Shown: positions 27,348 through 34,646 of the stretch, piece after piece
How positions within the stretch are numbered: position 1 is the first letter of the stretch
Layout of the letters: each line of letters begins with the position of its first letter
Assembly (NCBI GenBank): GCA_948964545.1
Contig: CAREDV010000002.1
Location: forward strand, 27,884 to 91,883
From: an uncultured bacterium
Lineage (GTDB): Bacteria; Cyanobacteriota; Vampirovibrionia; Gastranaerophilales; Gastranaerophilaceae
Direction: 5' to 3'
Length of the DNA stretch: 64,000 nucleotides
Program-made: the position numbers and the translations under genes
The notes under the pieces: generated by a model
The model's input: the letters and a program-made list of their open reading frames with translations, nothing else
The model's database searches: none
What the model was told of the DNA's origin: nothing

Positions 27348-27397
27348 AAACAGATTTTAGCATAAAACGAATATTTGTGATATAATAATTTTTACCT

Positions 27398-27484
27398 AGA
27401 GGGGTGTCCGAGCGGTTTAAGGTGCAATCTTGGAAAGGTTGTGTGGGAGCAATTCCACCGTGGGTTCGAATCCCATCCCCTCTG
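27398..27484 (+). tRNA. tRNA-Ser (GGA)
   Basis: A class II tRNA with acceptor AGAGGGG/CCCCTCT, TGTCCGAGCGG D-arm start, anticodon loop TTGGAAA, a long variable arm (TGTGGGAGCAATTCCACC) and the T-arm GTGGGTTCGAATCCCAT. No CCA is encoded. A TGATATAAT extended -10 lies about 15 bases upstream. Confidence 0.93.
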
Positions 27485-27559
27485 AATTATTCGAAAATTG
27501 AAAATATTAATTTTAGAGGTTGTTCTATTTGTATTTATAATTAATAAGGAATTTTAGAT

Positions 27560-28338
27560 ATGAATAAAAATACATTATTTCTTAAAAATATTGCAAAATA
27601 CTTGTATTCAGGTTTTACATTAGCAGAAGTCCTTGTTGTTATAGGTGTTGTGGCAGCCTTGACTATGCCAACAATTATTCAAAATCAACAGAAAAAACTA
27701 TAGCTGCGCAGCTAAAGCATAGTTATGCAATAATGAGTAATGTTTTTTCGTTGGCAGAAGTTGATTATGGCGAGATGAGTTTGTAGGGGCTTAATCACTC
27801 TTTTGGCAAAGTTTATAATTCTAAAGAAGTAACAAAAAATTTCTCTGAACGTTATATTTATCCTTATTTGGAAAGTATAAATGTTAATAAAAGTACATCA
27901 TTGTCTAAACTTGGATATAAAATATCAATTAATAAACCTGACGGTTCTGTTTATATTCCATTAAATTCAGAATTACATTCAGTTCTTGCACCAAAAGACG
28001 GTTCACTTATTTTATTTTCGACACATAGACTTACGAACTAACAAACTTTATCAGGTATTAATATAGTTATAGATGTAAATGGACCTAAAGGCCCTAATAA
28101 ATTAGGGAAAGATGTGTTTAATGCTAGAGTATCGTTTTATGATGGTGTTTTTAGCATGGATAGACCTATATCTACTCGTATAAAACCGCTTCCAGATGGT
28201 ACAGTTAGAGTTGAAAAGTTTGAATACCCTAATATGACTCGTAAGGAGCACATAAACTTCTGTAAAACAGAAGGTAAGTATTGTGGTTTGTTGATTCAGC
28301 TGGATGGCTGGAAAATTAAAGATGATTATCCTTGGTAA
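27560..28338 (+). pseudogene. Decayed prepilin-like gene
   Basis: The ATG at 27560 opens a prepilin leader (MNKNTLFLKNIAKYLYSG, then FTLAEVLVVIGVVAAL) but the frame stops at 27701, after an A6 run at 27692-27697. One extra A would continue it as KTIAAQLKHSYAIMSN, as expected of the family. In that continued frame there are two further stops (TAG 27784, TAA 28039) before it ends with the family tail GWKIKDDYPW. One frameshift plus two nonsense codons mean a true pseudogene, unlike the G-tract genes. No G-tract is present here. Confidence 0.85.
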
Positions 28339-28378
28339 TTTGGGCAATTAAAAAATTCTTTAAGTATAAATAATAATT

Positions 28379-28831
28379 TTATGCTTTATGTTTTGATATG
28401 TAATCACTTAATATTTCAGCTGCTGATGCCGCAAATTCTTCACATGGGCGGTTTGTGTAGTATTGTTCAGTCCTTTTTTCAGGTTTAGGATTATCATGTT
28501 TGACCTCAAGCTCGAGAAGTTCACGACAGATTAAAGACCCGTGTTTTTCTTCAAATTTTTTGGCAAGTTCCTGCACCAGTGCGTAGTGGTTTCCTTTGGC
28601 TTCATCATCATTGTTTGAAGTATAACCGTATTTTAACCCTGCAATCATAAGTATCGCAGATACCGTTCCGCACACTTCGCGCAGACGTCCCATTCCGCCG
28701 CCGAATGAGGAGGATAATTTTAATGCTGTTTCAAAATCTATATCAACATCATCTGCGAATGCACAGAATACAGATTGAGCGCAGTTGTATCCGTTTCTGA
28801 ATAATTCTCTTGCCTTGTCCGATTTTTTCAT
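28379..28831 (-). CDS. C-GCAxxG-C-C family redox-type protein
   Basis: A 150-residue protein of the C_GCAxxG_C_C family: NGYNCAQSVFCAF near the N-terminus, LSSSFGGGMGRLREVCGTVSAI in the middle, shown as SSFGGGMGRLREVCG, and a third cysteine region (SLICRELL; NRPCEEFAA). Conserved cysteines suggest a metal or redox cofactor. The function is unknown in the family. It converges with the prepilin pseudogene. Confidence 0.82.
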   Translation of the reverse strand: MKKSDKARELFRNGYNCAQSVFCAFADDVDIDFETALKLSSSFGGGMGRLREVCGTVSAILMIAGLKYGYTSNNDDEAKGNHYALVQELAKKFEEKHGSLICRELLELEVKHDNPKPEKRTEQYYTNRPCEEFAASAAEILSDYISKHKA

Positions 28832-28902
28832 AACTCAATTGTACTATAAAATTATCCTGTTTGGGAATGTGTTTTAATTATAAGCTAAATAGAATTTATA
28901 AT

Positions 28903-29781
28903 ATGAACAATTTGTATAAATCTTTGGTATTAATCGCGCTTTTGATGTGCTTGGGCGCTTCATATTATATTTATAAAACAAGCACTTTTGTAACCGCTGA
29001 ATTTCATAATTTAAGGCCGTTCCATGATAGAGCGCCGATATATTATAACGGATTTAAAATCGGAAAAGTTGTAAGGGTTCGTCCAAATGAGGATTATACT
29101 GCAACTATTGTAACTCTATGGCTTCATCCGCATGATTTAAGACTGCCGACTAATGTCGGGGTTATTTTGAAAAAAGAAAAAGACAGACGGGATAATAAGT
29201 TCGATTATATAGATATTATTTATCCTGAAGAACCATCAGGATTTTTTCTCAAAGACGGCGATAGAGTTGCGGGCAAAACAACAGTTGAGCTTGAATCTTA
29301 TCTGGCAAACCAAGATCCTGAATCTTTAGAGGCAATCAAGGGCGATTTTGCAGAAACTGTGAAAAATCTTAATGTGACAGTGCAGACTCTAGGTGATTTA
29401 TTCGGCACACTTAATTCTATGGCAGAAGAAGTTAAGCCTAATGTTGTAAAGGCATCTTCGAATTTGAGTGCAACTACTGATAATTTTGTTGTAGTTTCTA
29501 AAAATGCAGGTACATTAAGCGGTAATATAAATTCTGCACTGAATGAGGAAAGAATGAATGCGACAGCCAAAAATGTGCAGATAATGAGTAAGAATATGAA
29601 AGTTATGACTCATGAATTAAATAAGACTATGCCTCAGGTTCAATGTGCAATACAGGGTGTTAATAAGGTTTTGTGTAATGTTGAGGAAATGACATCAGGG
29701 CTTAATTGTACAATGAAAAAGCCTTTTGGGGGATTTCGTTTGTTTTTTGGAAGTCCTATTTGCAAAAAAAGATGTAAATAG
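28903..29781 (+). CDS. MlaD/MCE family protein
   Basis: A 292-residue protein with one N-terminal membrane anchor (MNNLYKSLVLIALLMCLG), one MCE/MlaD domain at about residues 28-125 (FHDRAPIYYNGFKIGKVVRV) and a long helical tail with heptad character. MlaD binds lipids between membranes in the Mla phospholipid system. No MlaE or MlaF neighbour is present. The start is uncertain: ATG 28867 and TTG 28861 extend the frame by 12-14 residues, and no good RBS precedes any of them. Confidence 0.75.
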   Translation: MNNLYKSLVLIALLMCLGASYYIYKTSTFVTAEFHNLRPFHDRAPIYYNGFKIGKVVRVRPNEDYTATIVTLWLHPHDLRLPTNVGVILKKEKDRRDNKFDYIDIIYPEEPSGFFLKDGDRVAGKTTVELESYLANQDPESLEAIKGDFAETVKNLNVTVQTLGDLFGTLNSMAEEVKPNVVKASSNLSATTDNFVVVSKNAGTLSGNINSALNEERMNATAKNVQIMSKNMKVMTHELNKTMPQVQCAIQGVNKVLCNVEEMTSGLNCTMKKPFGGFRLFFGSPICKKRCK

Positions 29782-29822
29782 GACATGTGGGGAATGTTTT
29801 TTCCCAATACTTAATTTAGTAT

Positions 29823-30548
29823 GTGAATGAAAGAAAGATGGTAGTTATGGAAACGATAGCAAAAAGACAGAGGGATACGTATATTTCAACTTTAAATCAC
29901 GATTTAAAGATTCCGACAATAGCTCAGATAAGAGCTTTAGAACTTTTACTGGATGAGAGTATGGGCAGTATTAATTCTGCTCAAAAAGAGATTATAAATT
30001 CAACATTAGACTCTTGTCGATATATGTATGAGATGCTTTCTACAATTACTAATACGTATAAATATGAAAACAAAGATTTTATTTTAGACTGTGAGAAAAT
30101 TGAAGTTTTAAGGTTCGTAGACTCATGTTTTGAGAACTCTTTAAAAAAAATGCAAGATAAAAATATCAAAGTTCTGCTGCGCTCAAAAGATAGTTTTTTG
30201 AATATTTTTGCAGATAGGGTTCAGTTGCAAAAAGCTCTTCAAAATTTAATAGATTATTGTGTTACAAATGCTTATGAAAATACGAACATAATATGTGAAC
30301 TTAAAAGAGCACGTGATGAGGAAAATATATTTATCTCGCTAGTTTTCGAGAGTCCTTATATTTCAGCAGAAAAACTTAAAAATATGTTTAATATGTACTC
30401 TACACCTTCCGAAAAAATGGATAAAGTAGGTTCAGGTTTAAGTTTATATTTGGCAAAACAGATAATTGAAGCTCATAACGGTGAGATTATAGTTGAAAGC
30501 AATGAAAAGAATTTCAGCTCATATAATATTAAACTGCCTGCTTGTTAA
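29823..30548 (+). CDS. Orphan cytoplasmic sensor histidine kinase
   Basis: A 241-residue protein with a HisKA domain (H-box STLNHDLKIPT, phospho-His about residue 24) and an HATPase region (N-box LQKALQNLIDYCVTNA; G2-like VGSGLSLYLAKQIIEAHNG). It has no membrane segment or sensor domain, and the G1 DxGxG box is replaced by ESPYISAEKL, so ATP binding may be weakened. No response regulator is beside it. The start may be GTG 29823, ATG 29838 or ATG 29847. It follows the MlaD gene with a 41-base gap, so co-transcription is possible. Confidence 0.72.
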   Translation: MNERKMVVMETIAKRQRDTYISTLNHDLKIPTIAQIRALELLLDESMGSINSAQKEIINSTLDSCRYMYEMLSTITNTYKYENKDFILDCEKIEVLRFVDSCFENSLKKMQDKNIKVLLRSKDSFLNIFADRVQLQKALQNLIDYCVTNAYENTNIICELKRARDEENIFISLVFESPYISAEKLKNMFNMYSTPSEKMDKVGSGLSLYLAKQIIEAHNGEIIVESNEKNFSSYNIKLPAC

Positions 30549-30597
30549 TGAATGTAAATTTAATGCCAAACTATTTCGGGTAATGTATTATTCTTAT

Positions 30598-31035
30598 ATG
30601 AAAAAAATATTATTGTTGTTAATCGTTATTATGATTAGTGTACAGGCTGCGCTTTGTGCTAATACGTCTGATGACAAAAAAAGTGCTTATAAACTGATGG
30701 TGCAGAGTCATAAGCTTCAGCATGATACAGCCTGGAGAATTATTGATAATTTCCGTTATGATCATCAGTTTACAAATTATATAAAGTTTAGATGCCAGTT
30801 GTTTGAATCTGACAGACAAAGACTAATGAATACGATATTTACAGTTTCATCTGGCATGCATACAGATGATAAGGCTATTTCTGCATTTATGATTAAGTAT
30901 AATAATAACGAGATTAATTCTTACAAAACAATCGTCCAGGAATATTGCAAATATAACGCTTTTAAATTTGAAAAGCGCGACCCGCAAGCCTGCTCGGCAG
31001 AAAGAATTAATTTATTGTTTCAGACAATGCCCTGA
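30598..31035 (+). CDS. Secreted unknown protein
   Basis: A 145-residue protein beginning with a clear signal peptide (MKKILLLLIVIMISVQ, cleavage after ALCA). I prefer this ATG to an upstream in-frame one inside the kinase gene, which would bury the signal peptide. The mature part is helical and charged with three cysteines (FRCQLFE, VQEYCKYN, PQACSAER). I do not recognise it. Its 3' end overlaps the convergent gdhA by 16 bases. Confidence 0.6.
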   Translation: MKKILLLLIVIMISVQAALCANTSDDKKSAYKLMVQSHKLQHDTAWRIIDNFRYDHQFTNYIKFRCQLFESDRQRLMNTIFTVSSGMHTDDKAISAFMIKYNNNEINSYKTIVQEYCKYNAFKFEKRDPQACSAERINLLFQTMP

Positions 31036-32357
31036 GCTTTCATTGCTTTTGCAAGCTTTCTGAATGCCGCAATATTTGCGCCCGCAACATAGTTATTGCC
31101 GAGGTTGTATTCCTCTGCCGCTTTTTTGCAAGAATTGAAAATGTTAATCATAATATTTTCAAGCATTTTTTCAACTTCTTCAAAAGTCAAATAATATCTC
31201 ATACTGTTTTGGCTCATTTCTATTGCAGAAGTTGCAACACCGCCAGCATTTGAAGCTTTTGCAGGTGCAACAAGTATATTATTTGCAAGGAAATATTCTG
31301 TAGCTTCTTTTGTACAAGGCATATTTGCACCTTCGCCGATTGCTATAACGCCGTTTGCAATAAGTTTTTTGGCATCTTCAATAGTTATTTCATTTTGAGT
31401 CGCGCAAGGCAATGCAATATCTGCTTTTATTCCCCAGATTGCCGAACTTTCCAGATATTGTGCGTGAGAGTGAATATTTTTGTATTCAGAAATTCTTCCT
31501 CGATTTACTTCTTTGATTTGTTTGATTAATTCCAAATCAATTCCGTTTTCATCATAAATACATCCTTGTGAGTCACTCATTGCAACAACTTTTACACCCA
31601 TTTCCTGAGCCTTTCTGCAAGCATAGATAGCAACATTGCCTGAACCTGAAATTACAGCAATTTTGCCTGCTAAAGATTGTTCGTTAGCGTTAAGCATTTC
31701 TCTCATAAAATACATAAGTCCGTAGCCTGTAGCCTCTTTTCTCGCTAAAGAACCGCCGTATGATAAGCCTTTCCCAGTTAATACACCGCCTTCGTATGCA
31801 TCTTTAATTCTTTTATATTGACCGAACAAATAGCCGATTTCTCTTTCACCAACTCCGATATCACCAGCAGGAACATCCACATCCTGCCCGATATGCCTTT
31901 GAAGTTCTGTCATAAAGCTCTGGCAAAATCTCATAATTTCATTATCGGATTTACCTTTAGGGTCGAAATCACTTCCACCTTTGCCGCCGCCAATCGGCAA
32001 ACCTGTCAATGCATTTTTAAAGATTTGTTCAAACCCCAAAAATTTCATAATACTTTGATTTACGCTCGGGTGAAATCTTAAACCGCCTTTATATGGTCCG
32101 ATAAGACTGCTGTATTGTACCCTGTAGCCTCTGTGGACAATTGTCTGCCCCGCATCGTTTACGTAAGGAACTCTGAATGTAATAAGTCTTTCGGGTTCTA
32201 CCATTCTTTCTAAAAGTGCCATTTGTTCATATTCGTTATGTTTCTCCACTACAGGTTCAAGAGTGCTTAAAACCTCTTCTACTGCTTGAATAAATTCTTT
32301 TTCATGTTCATTTTTTGTTTTTACTTCGTTTAAAACTTTTTCTAAATATCTGTTCAT
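31020..32357 (-). CDS. gdhA: NADP-type glutamate dehydrogenase
   Basis: A 445-residue hexameric GDH of the ammonia-assimilating (GdhA) type, converting 2-oxoglutarate and ammonia to glutamate. Motifs: LPIGGGKGGSDFDPKGKSD (catalytic Lys region), DVPAGDIGVGEREIG, TGYGLMYF and the nucleotide fold VISGSGNVAIYACRK. The length is normal. SD AGAGGA. It is a single transcript divergent from the SIMPL gene. Confidence 0.94.
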   Translation of the reverse strand: MNRYLEKVLNEVKTKNEHEKEFIQAVEEVLSTLEPVVEKHNEYEQMALLERMVEPERLITFRVPYVNDAGQTIVHRGYRVQYSSLIGPYKGGLRFHPSVNQSIMKFLGFEQIFKNALTGLPIGGGKGGSDFDPKGKSDNEIMRFCQSFMTELQRHIGQDVDVPAGDIGVGEREIGYLFGQYKRIKDAYEGGVLTGKGLSYGGSLARKEATGYGLMYFMREMLNANEQSLAGKIAVISGSGNVAIYACRKAQEMGVKVVAMSDSQGCIYDENGIDLELIKQIKEVNRGRISEYKNIHSHAQYLESSAIWGIKADIALPCATQNEITIEDAKKLIANGVIAIGEGANMPCTKEATEYFLANNILVAPAKASNAGGVATSAIEMSQNSMRYYLTFEEVEKMLENIMINIFNSCKKAAEEYNLGNNYVAGANIAAFRKLAKAMKAQGIV

Positions 32358-32388
32358 AATAATCCTCTTTTTTCTTTATTATACACAA

Positions 32389-32416
32389 TTGATTTTTTTT
32401 GTATATCGTTTATAAT
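32389..32416 (+). promoter_or_regulatory. Promoter of the SIMPL gene
   Basis: TTGATT (32389-32394), 16-base spacer, perfect TATAAT (32411-32416), then a short leader holding AAGGAG before the ATG at 32437. Confidence 0.65.
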
Positions 32417-32436
32417 GTGGAAAAGGAGTGTAAATT

Positions 32437-33156
32437 ATGTTAGAAAAATTAGAAAAATTACAATTGGTATGGTTAGCGGTTATATTAGCATTAGGACTTG
32501 TTATTGCTGTTAAAGCCGGTACAAAATCAATGTCAAATGACAAAATTACTGTGACAGGCTCTGCCTACGAGATTGTAAAATCAGATTCTGCACGATTAGA
32601 GTTTGAATTGACAACCCGCACACCTGATAAACAAAGTGCTTATAATAAAGCAAAAACTCAACTGCCTGTTATTATGAAATATCTGGAAGAAAAAGGTATA
32701 ACTGATGTCGAAGTCAGAGCCGCAAGCGGTTATAATACTTACAGATATAATGCAAACGGAAATTCAACAGGAGAAGTTTTATACTACAATTTCTCCCAGC
32801 CGATTATCATTAAATCCAATGATGTTCAAAAAATAAAAGACATATCAGTTGATATTCAAAGTCTTTTGGATAAAGGAATTGATATCCAAGTAATGCAGCC
32901 TGAGTTTTTCTATTCACAGCTTGCAGATTTAAAAGTTAAATTGCTTCAAGAAGCAACTACAGATGCAAAGGATAGAGCAACGGCAATGCTTAAGGCTACT
33001 CATAACAGACCAGGTAAAATTCAATCTGTACAAATGGGAGTTTTCCAAATTACACCTGTGGACTCTACAAATGTTTCAGATATGGGTATAAATGATACAA
33101 CTACAGTTGATAAAAAAGTTACTGCTGTTGCAAATGTTGTATTCCGAATTAAATAG
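32437..33156 (+). CDS. SIMPL domain protein (DUF541)
   Basis: A 239-residue protein with an N-terminal membrane anchor or uncleaved signal (VWLAVILALGLVIAVKAG) and a SIMPL domain from about residue 35 (ITVTGSAYEIVKSDSARLEF), typical of periplasmic oligomeric proteins of the YggE/BP26 type. Family roles in oxidative stress are reported, but the biochemical function is unknown. Start supported by AAGGAG. Seven bases separate it from the next small secreted protein, so they form an operon. Confidence 0.82.
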   Translation: MLEKLEKLQLVWLAVILALGLVIAVKAGTKSMSNDKITVTGSAYEIVKSDSARLEFELTTRTPDKQSAYNKAKTQLPVIMKYLEEKGITDVEVRAASGYNTYRYNANGNSTGEVLYYNFSQPIIIKSNDVQKIKDISVDIQSLLDKGIDIQVMQPEFFYSQLADLKVKLLQEATTDAKDRATAMLKATHNRPGKIQSVQMGVFQITPVDSTNVSDMGINDTTTVDKKVTAVANVVFRIK

Positions 33157-33163
33157 GAGAAAT

Positions 33164-33442
33164 ATGAAAAAGATTTTAATTTGTATAGTTTTGTGTGCGG
33201 TTACATTACCAACACTTGCTTATGCACCGCCTATTGCACCAGTTATTAATGTTCATGATACTCAGATGATTAGAGAGCAAAAGTTCAGGCGTGAAGAAAT
33301 TAATGATTATAAAGAGGTTCAGGAAGAAAAAGAACGTTTTGAAAAACGTAATAGAGTCGAAACTCCTGTTGTTGAAAAACGTATAATCAATAAAGAGCCT
33401 GAATTGATTGATGAAAATGGACAAATAAGAATTAAATATTAA
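33164..33442 (+). CDS. Small secreted charged protein
   Basis: A 92-residue protein with a signal peptide (MKKILICIVLCAVTLP, cleavage after LAYA) and a highly charged, probably helical mature part (EEKERFEKRNRVE) ending in ENGQIRIKY. The ATG at 33164 has AGGAGA upstream. An upstream in-frame start at 33092 would lie within the SIMPL gene. No family recognised. Overlaps the convergent gene by four bases. Confidence 0.6.
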   Translation: MKKILICIVLCAVTLPTLAYAPPIAPVINVHDTQMIREQKFRREEINDYKEVQEEKERFEKRNRVETPVVEKRIINKEPELIDENGQIRIKY

Positions 33443-34080
33443 TTGCTCATCCCTGCTCTGTAACCGCACAAGCTATATACAGCAGGCAGTGCTTTATCTA
33501 CTTGTAGTTTGTCTGCAATTGGTACTTTTGTTACAACTAAAATTCCAATTGCATCATCAATGTTTGCAATAGAATCTTTTAGGGTGAGTTTTCTATCGGG
33601 AATTTTATCATAAGGATCATTTATAATATTTGCTAGTTTTGATGCCAAAAACATGCCGCCAATAAGACCTGTTATTGCGCTTAATGCTTTAAAAGGTGTA
33701 TTGTTGAAATTTTTTGATTTGGTAGTGAGAGAAAATAAACTAGCTGTTAATAATGTTGGTATAGTAGCGTTTAAGAATTGAAAAACTCCTTCATGCATTT
33801 TTTGTTTACGATGTTCTTTTTTACCTGTAATTATACCAGTGCAAAGGCCGCCAAGAATTGCTCCAGAACTTAACATTAACATTTCTTTGGTATTGTATTT
33901 GAGTTTAAAAATATTTGTTTTCTGCTTTTTTGCAATAAAAAGCATGGGCAGTATAGTTCCCGCAATTGCACCTGCTGCAACTTTATATTTTGCAGAAGAA
34001 GAATCAACAGGTTCTTTCCTGTGGTTTCTGTAAGTCCTTATATCGTATTCAATTCTTGAACTTTTTATTGGTGAAATCAT
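33439..34080 (-). CDS. Unknown multi-pass membrane protein
   Basis: A 213-residue protein with a charged N-terminus (residues 1-33) and about four hydrophobic segments: AAGAIAGTILPMLFIA, MLMLSSGAILGGLCTGI, NATIPTLLTASLFSLT and LSAITGLIGGMFLASKL. The tail is soluble (DKIPDRKLTLKDSIANIDDA). It resembles no family I know, and an enzymatic motif is not seen. It is a single gene. Confidence 0.6.
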   Translation of the reverse strand: MISPIKSSRIEYDIRTYRNHRKEPVDSSSAKYKVAAGAIAGTILPMLFIAKKQKTNIFKLKYNTKEMLMLSSGAILGGLCTGIITGKKEHRKQKMHEGVFQFLNATIPTLLTASLFSLTTKSKNFNNTPFKALSAITGLIGGMFLASKLANIINDPYDKIPDRKLTLKDSIANIDDAIGILVVTKVPIADKLQVDKALPAVYSLCGYRAGMSN

Positions 34081-34117
34081 GATATATAATTATAATGCAC
34101 AAAAGTAAAAAAATTTG

Positions 34118-34368
34118 CTAGTGTTTTGGGTTAGTTGGTCCTTCAGGTGAAATTTTTTCTTTCCATGCTTTAATGATTCTGTTTGAAATTGTTTTCCTGT
34201 CAGCTTCAGAGTATTTGTCATAATCTTTTGGCATGTGAAAATAATTCCAAGCAGCACGGATATGTTCCTCTGTATCGAGCGGATATTTTTATTAACGTTA
34301 TCGGCAAATTTAACATTGCCATATTTATTTATGCCTGTATTAGGGTTTATATCATTGCGTTTTTCCAT
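34118..34368 (-). pseudogene. Small DUF6582-like gene broken by a one-base frameshift
   Basis: The ATG frame encodes MEKRNDINPNTG, KYGNVKFADNVNKN and then leaves register. The adjacent frame continues with YPLDTEEHIRAAWNYFHM and ISNRIIKAWKEKISPEG, ending at 34118. The joint is a run of five A on the coding strand (34286-34290); six would restore one 83-residue protein with an NKKYPLDTEEH junction. I recall this pattern as a small conserved family (DUF6582-like). Either a real frameshift or a base missing from the assembly. Confidence 0.6.
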
Positions 34369-34433
34369 AATCTTTATTATAACAATTAAGTCTGAATATT
34401 CATTGATATTTTTACTTAGTAAATTTATACATA

Positions 34434-34460
34434 AAAAACAAGGCTTTAAGCCTTGTTTCT
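34434..34460. terminator. Bidirectional terminator next to tRNA-fMet
   Basis: AAACAAGGC-TTTAA-GCCTTGTTT (34436-34458), with A-rich left and T-rich right flanks. On the minus strand it ends the tRNA-fMet transcript. Confidence 0.8.
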
Positions 34461-34463
34461 AAA

Positions 34464-34540
<77 letters not shown>

Positions 34541-34597
34541 ATATTTAATTACAATTCATTATAAAACGCTGAAAATGTAAAATCAAGTATTTTTTAT

Positions 34598-34634
34598 AAA
34601 AAAAACGGACATCTTTTAAATGCCCGTTTTTTTA
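34598..34634 (-). terminator. Terminator of the adhesin gene
   Basis: On the minus strand, AAACGGGCAT-TTAAAAG-ATGTCCGTTT with one G-U pair and a following T-run of seven, directly after the adhesin stop. Confidence 0.82.
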
Positions 34635-34646
34635 ATTGAGTTTATC

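Noticed and set aside
28897..28902. TATAAT immediately before ATG 28903 as a leaderless promoter
   Set aside because: A -10 touching the ATG would place the transcript start inside the coding region, so it cannot serve this start codon.
30493..30597. Upstream extension of the secreted protein at 30598
   Set aside because: It would lie within the kinase gene and place 35 residues before the obvious signal peptide.
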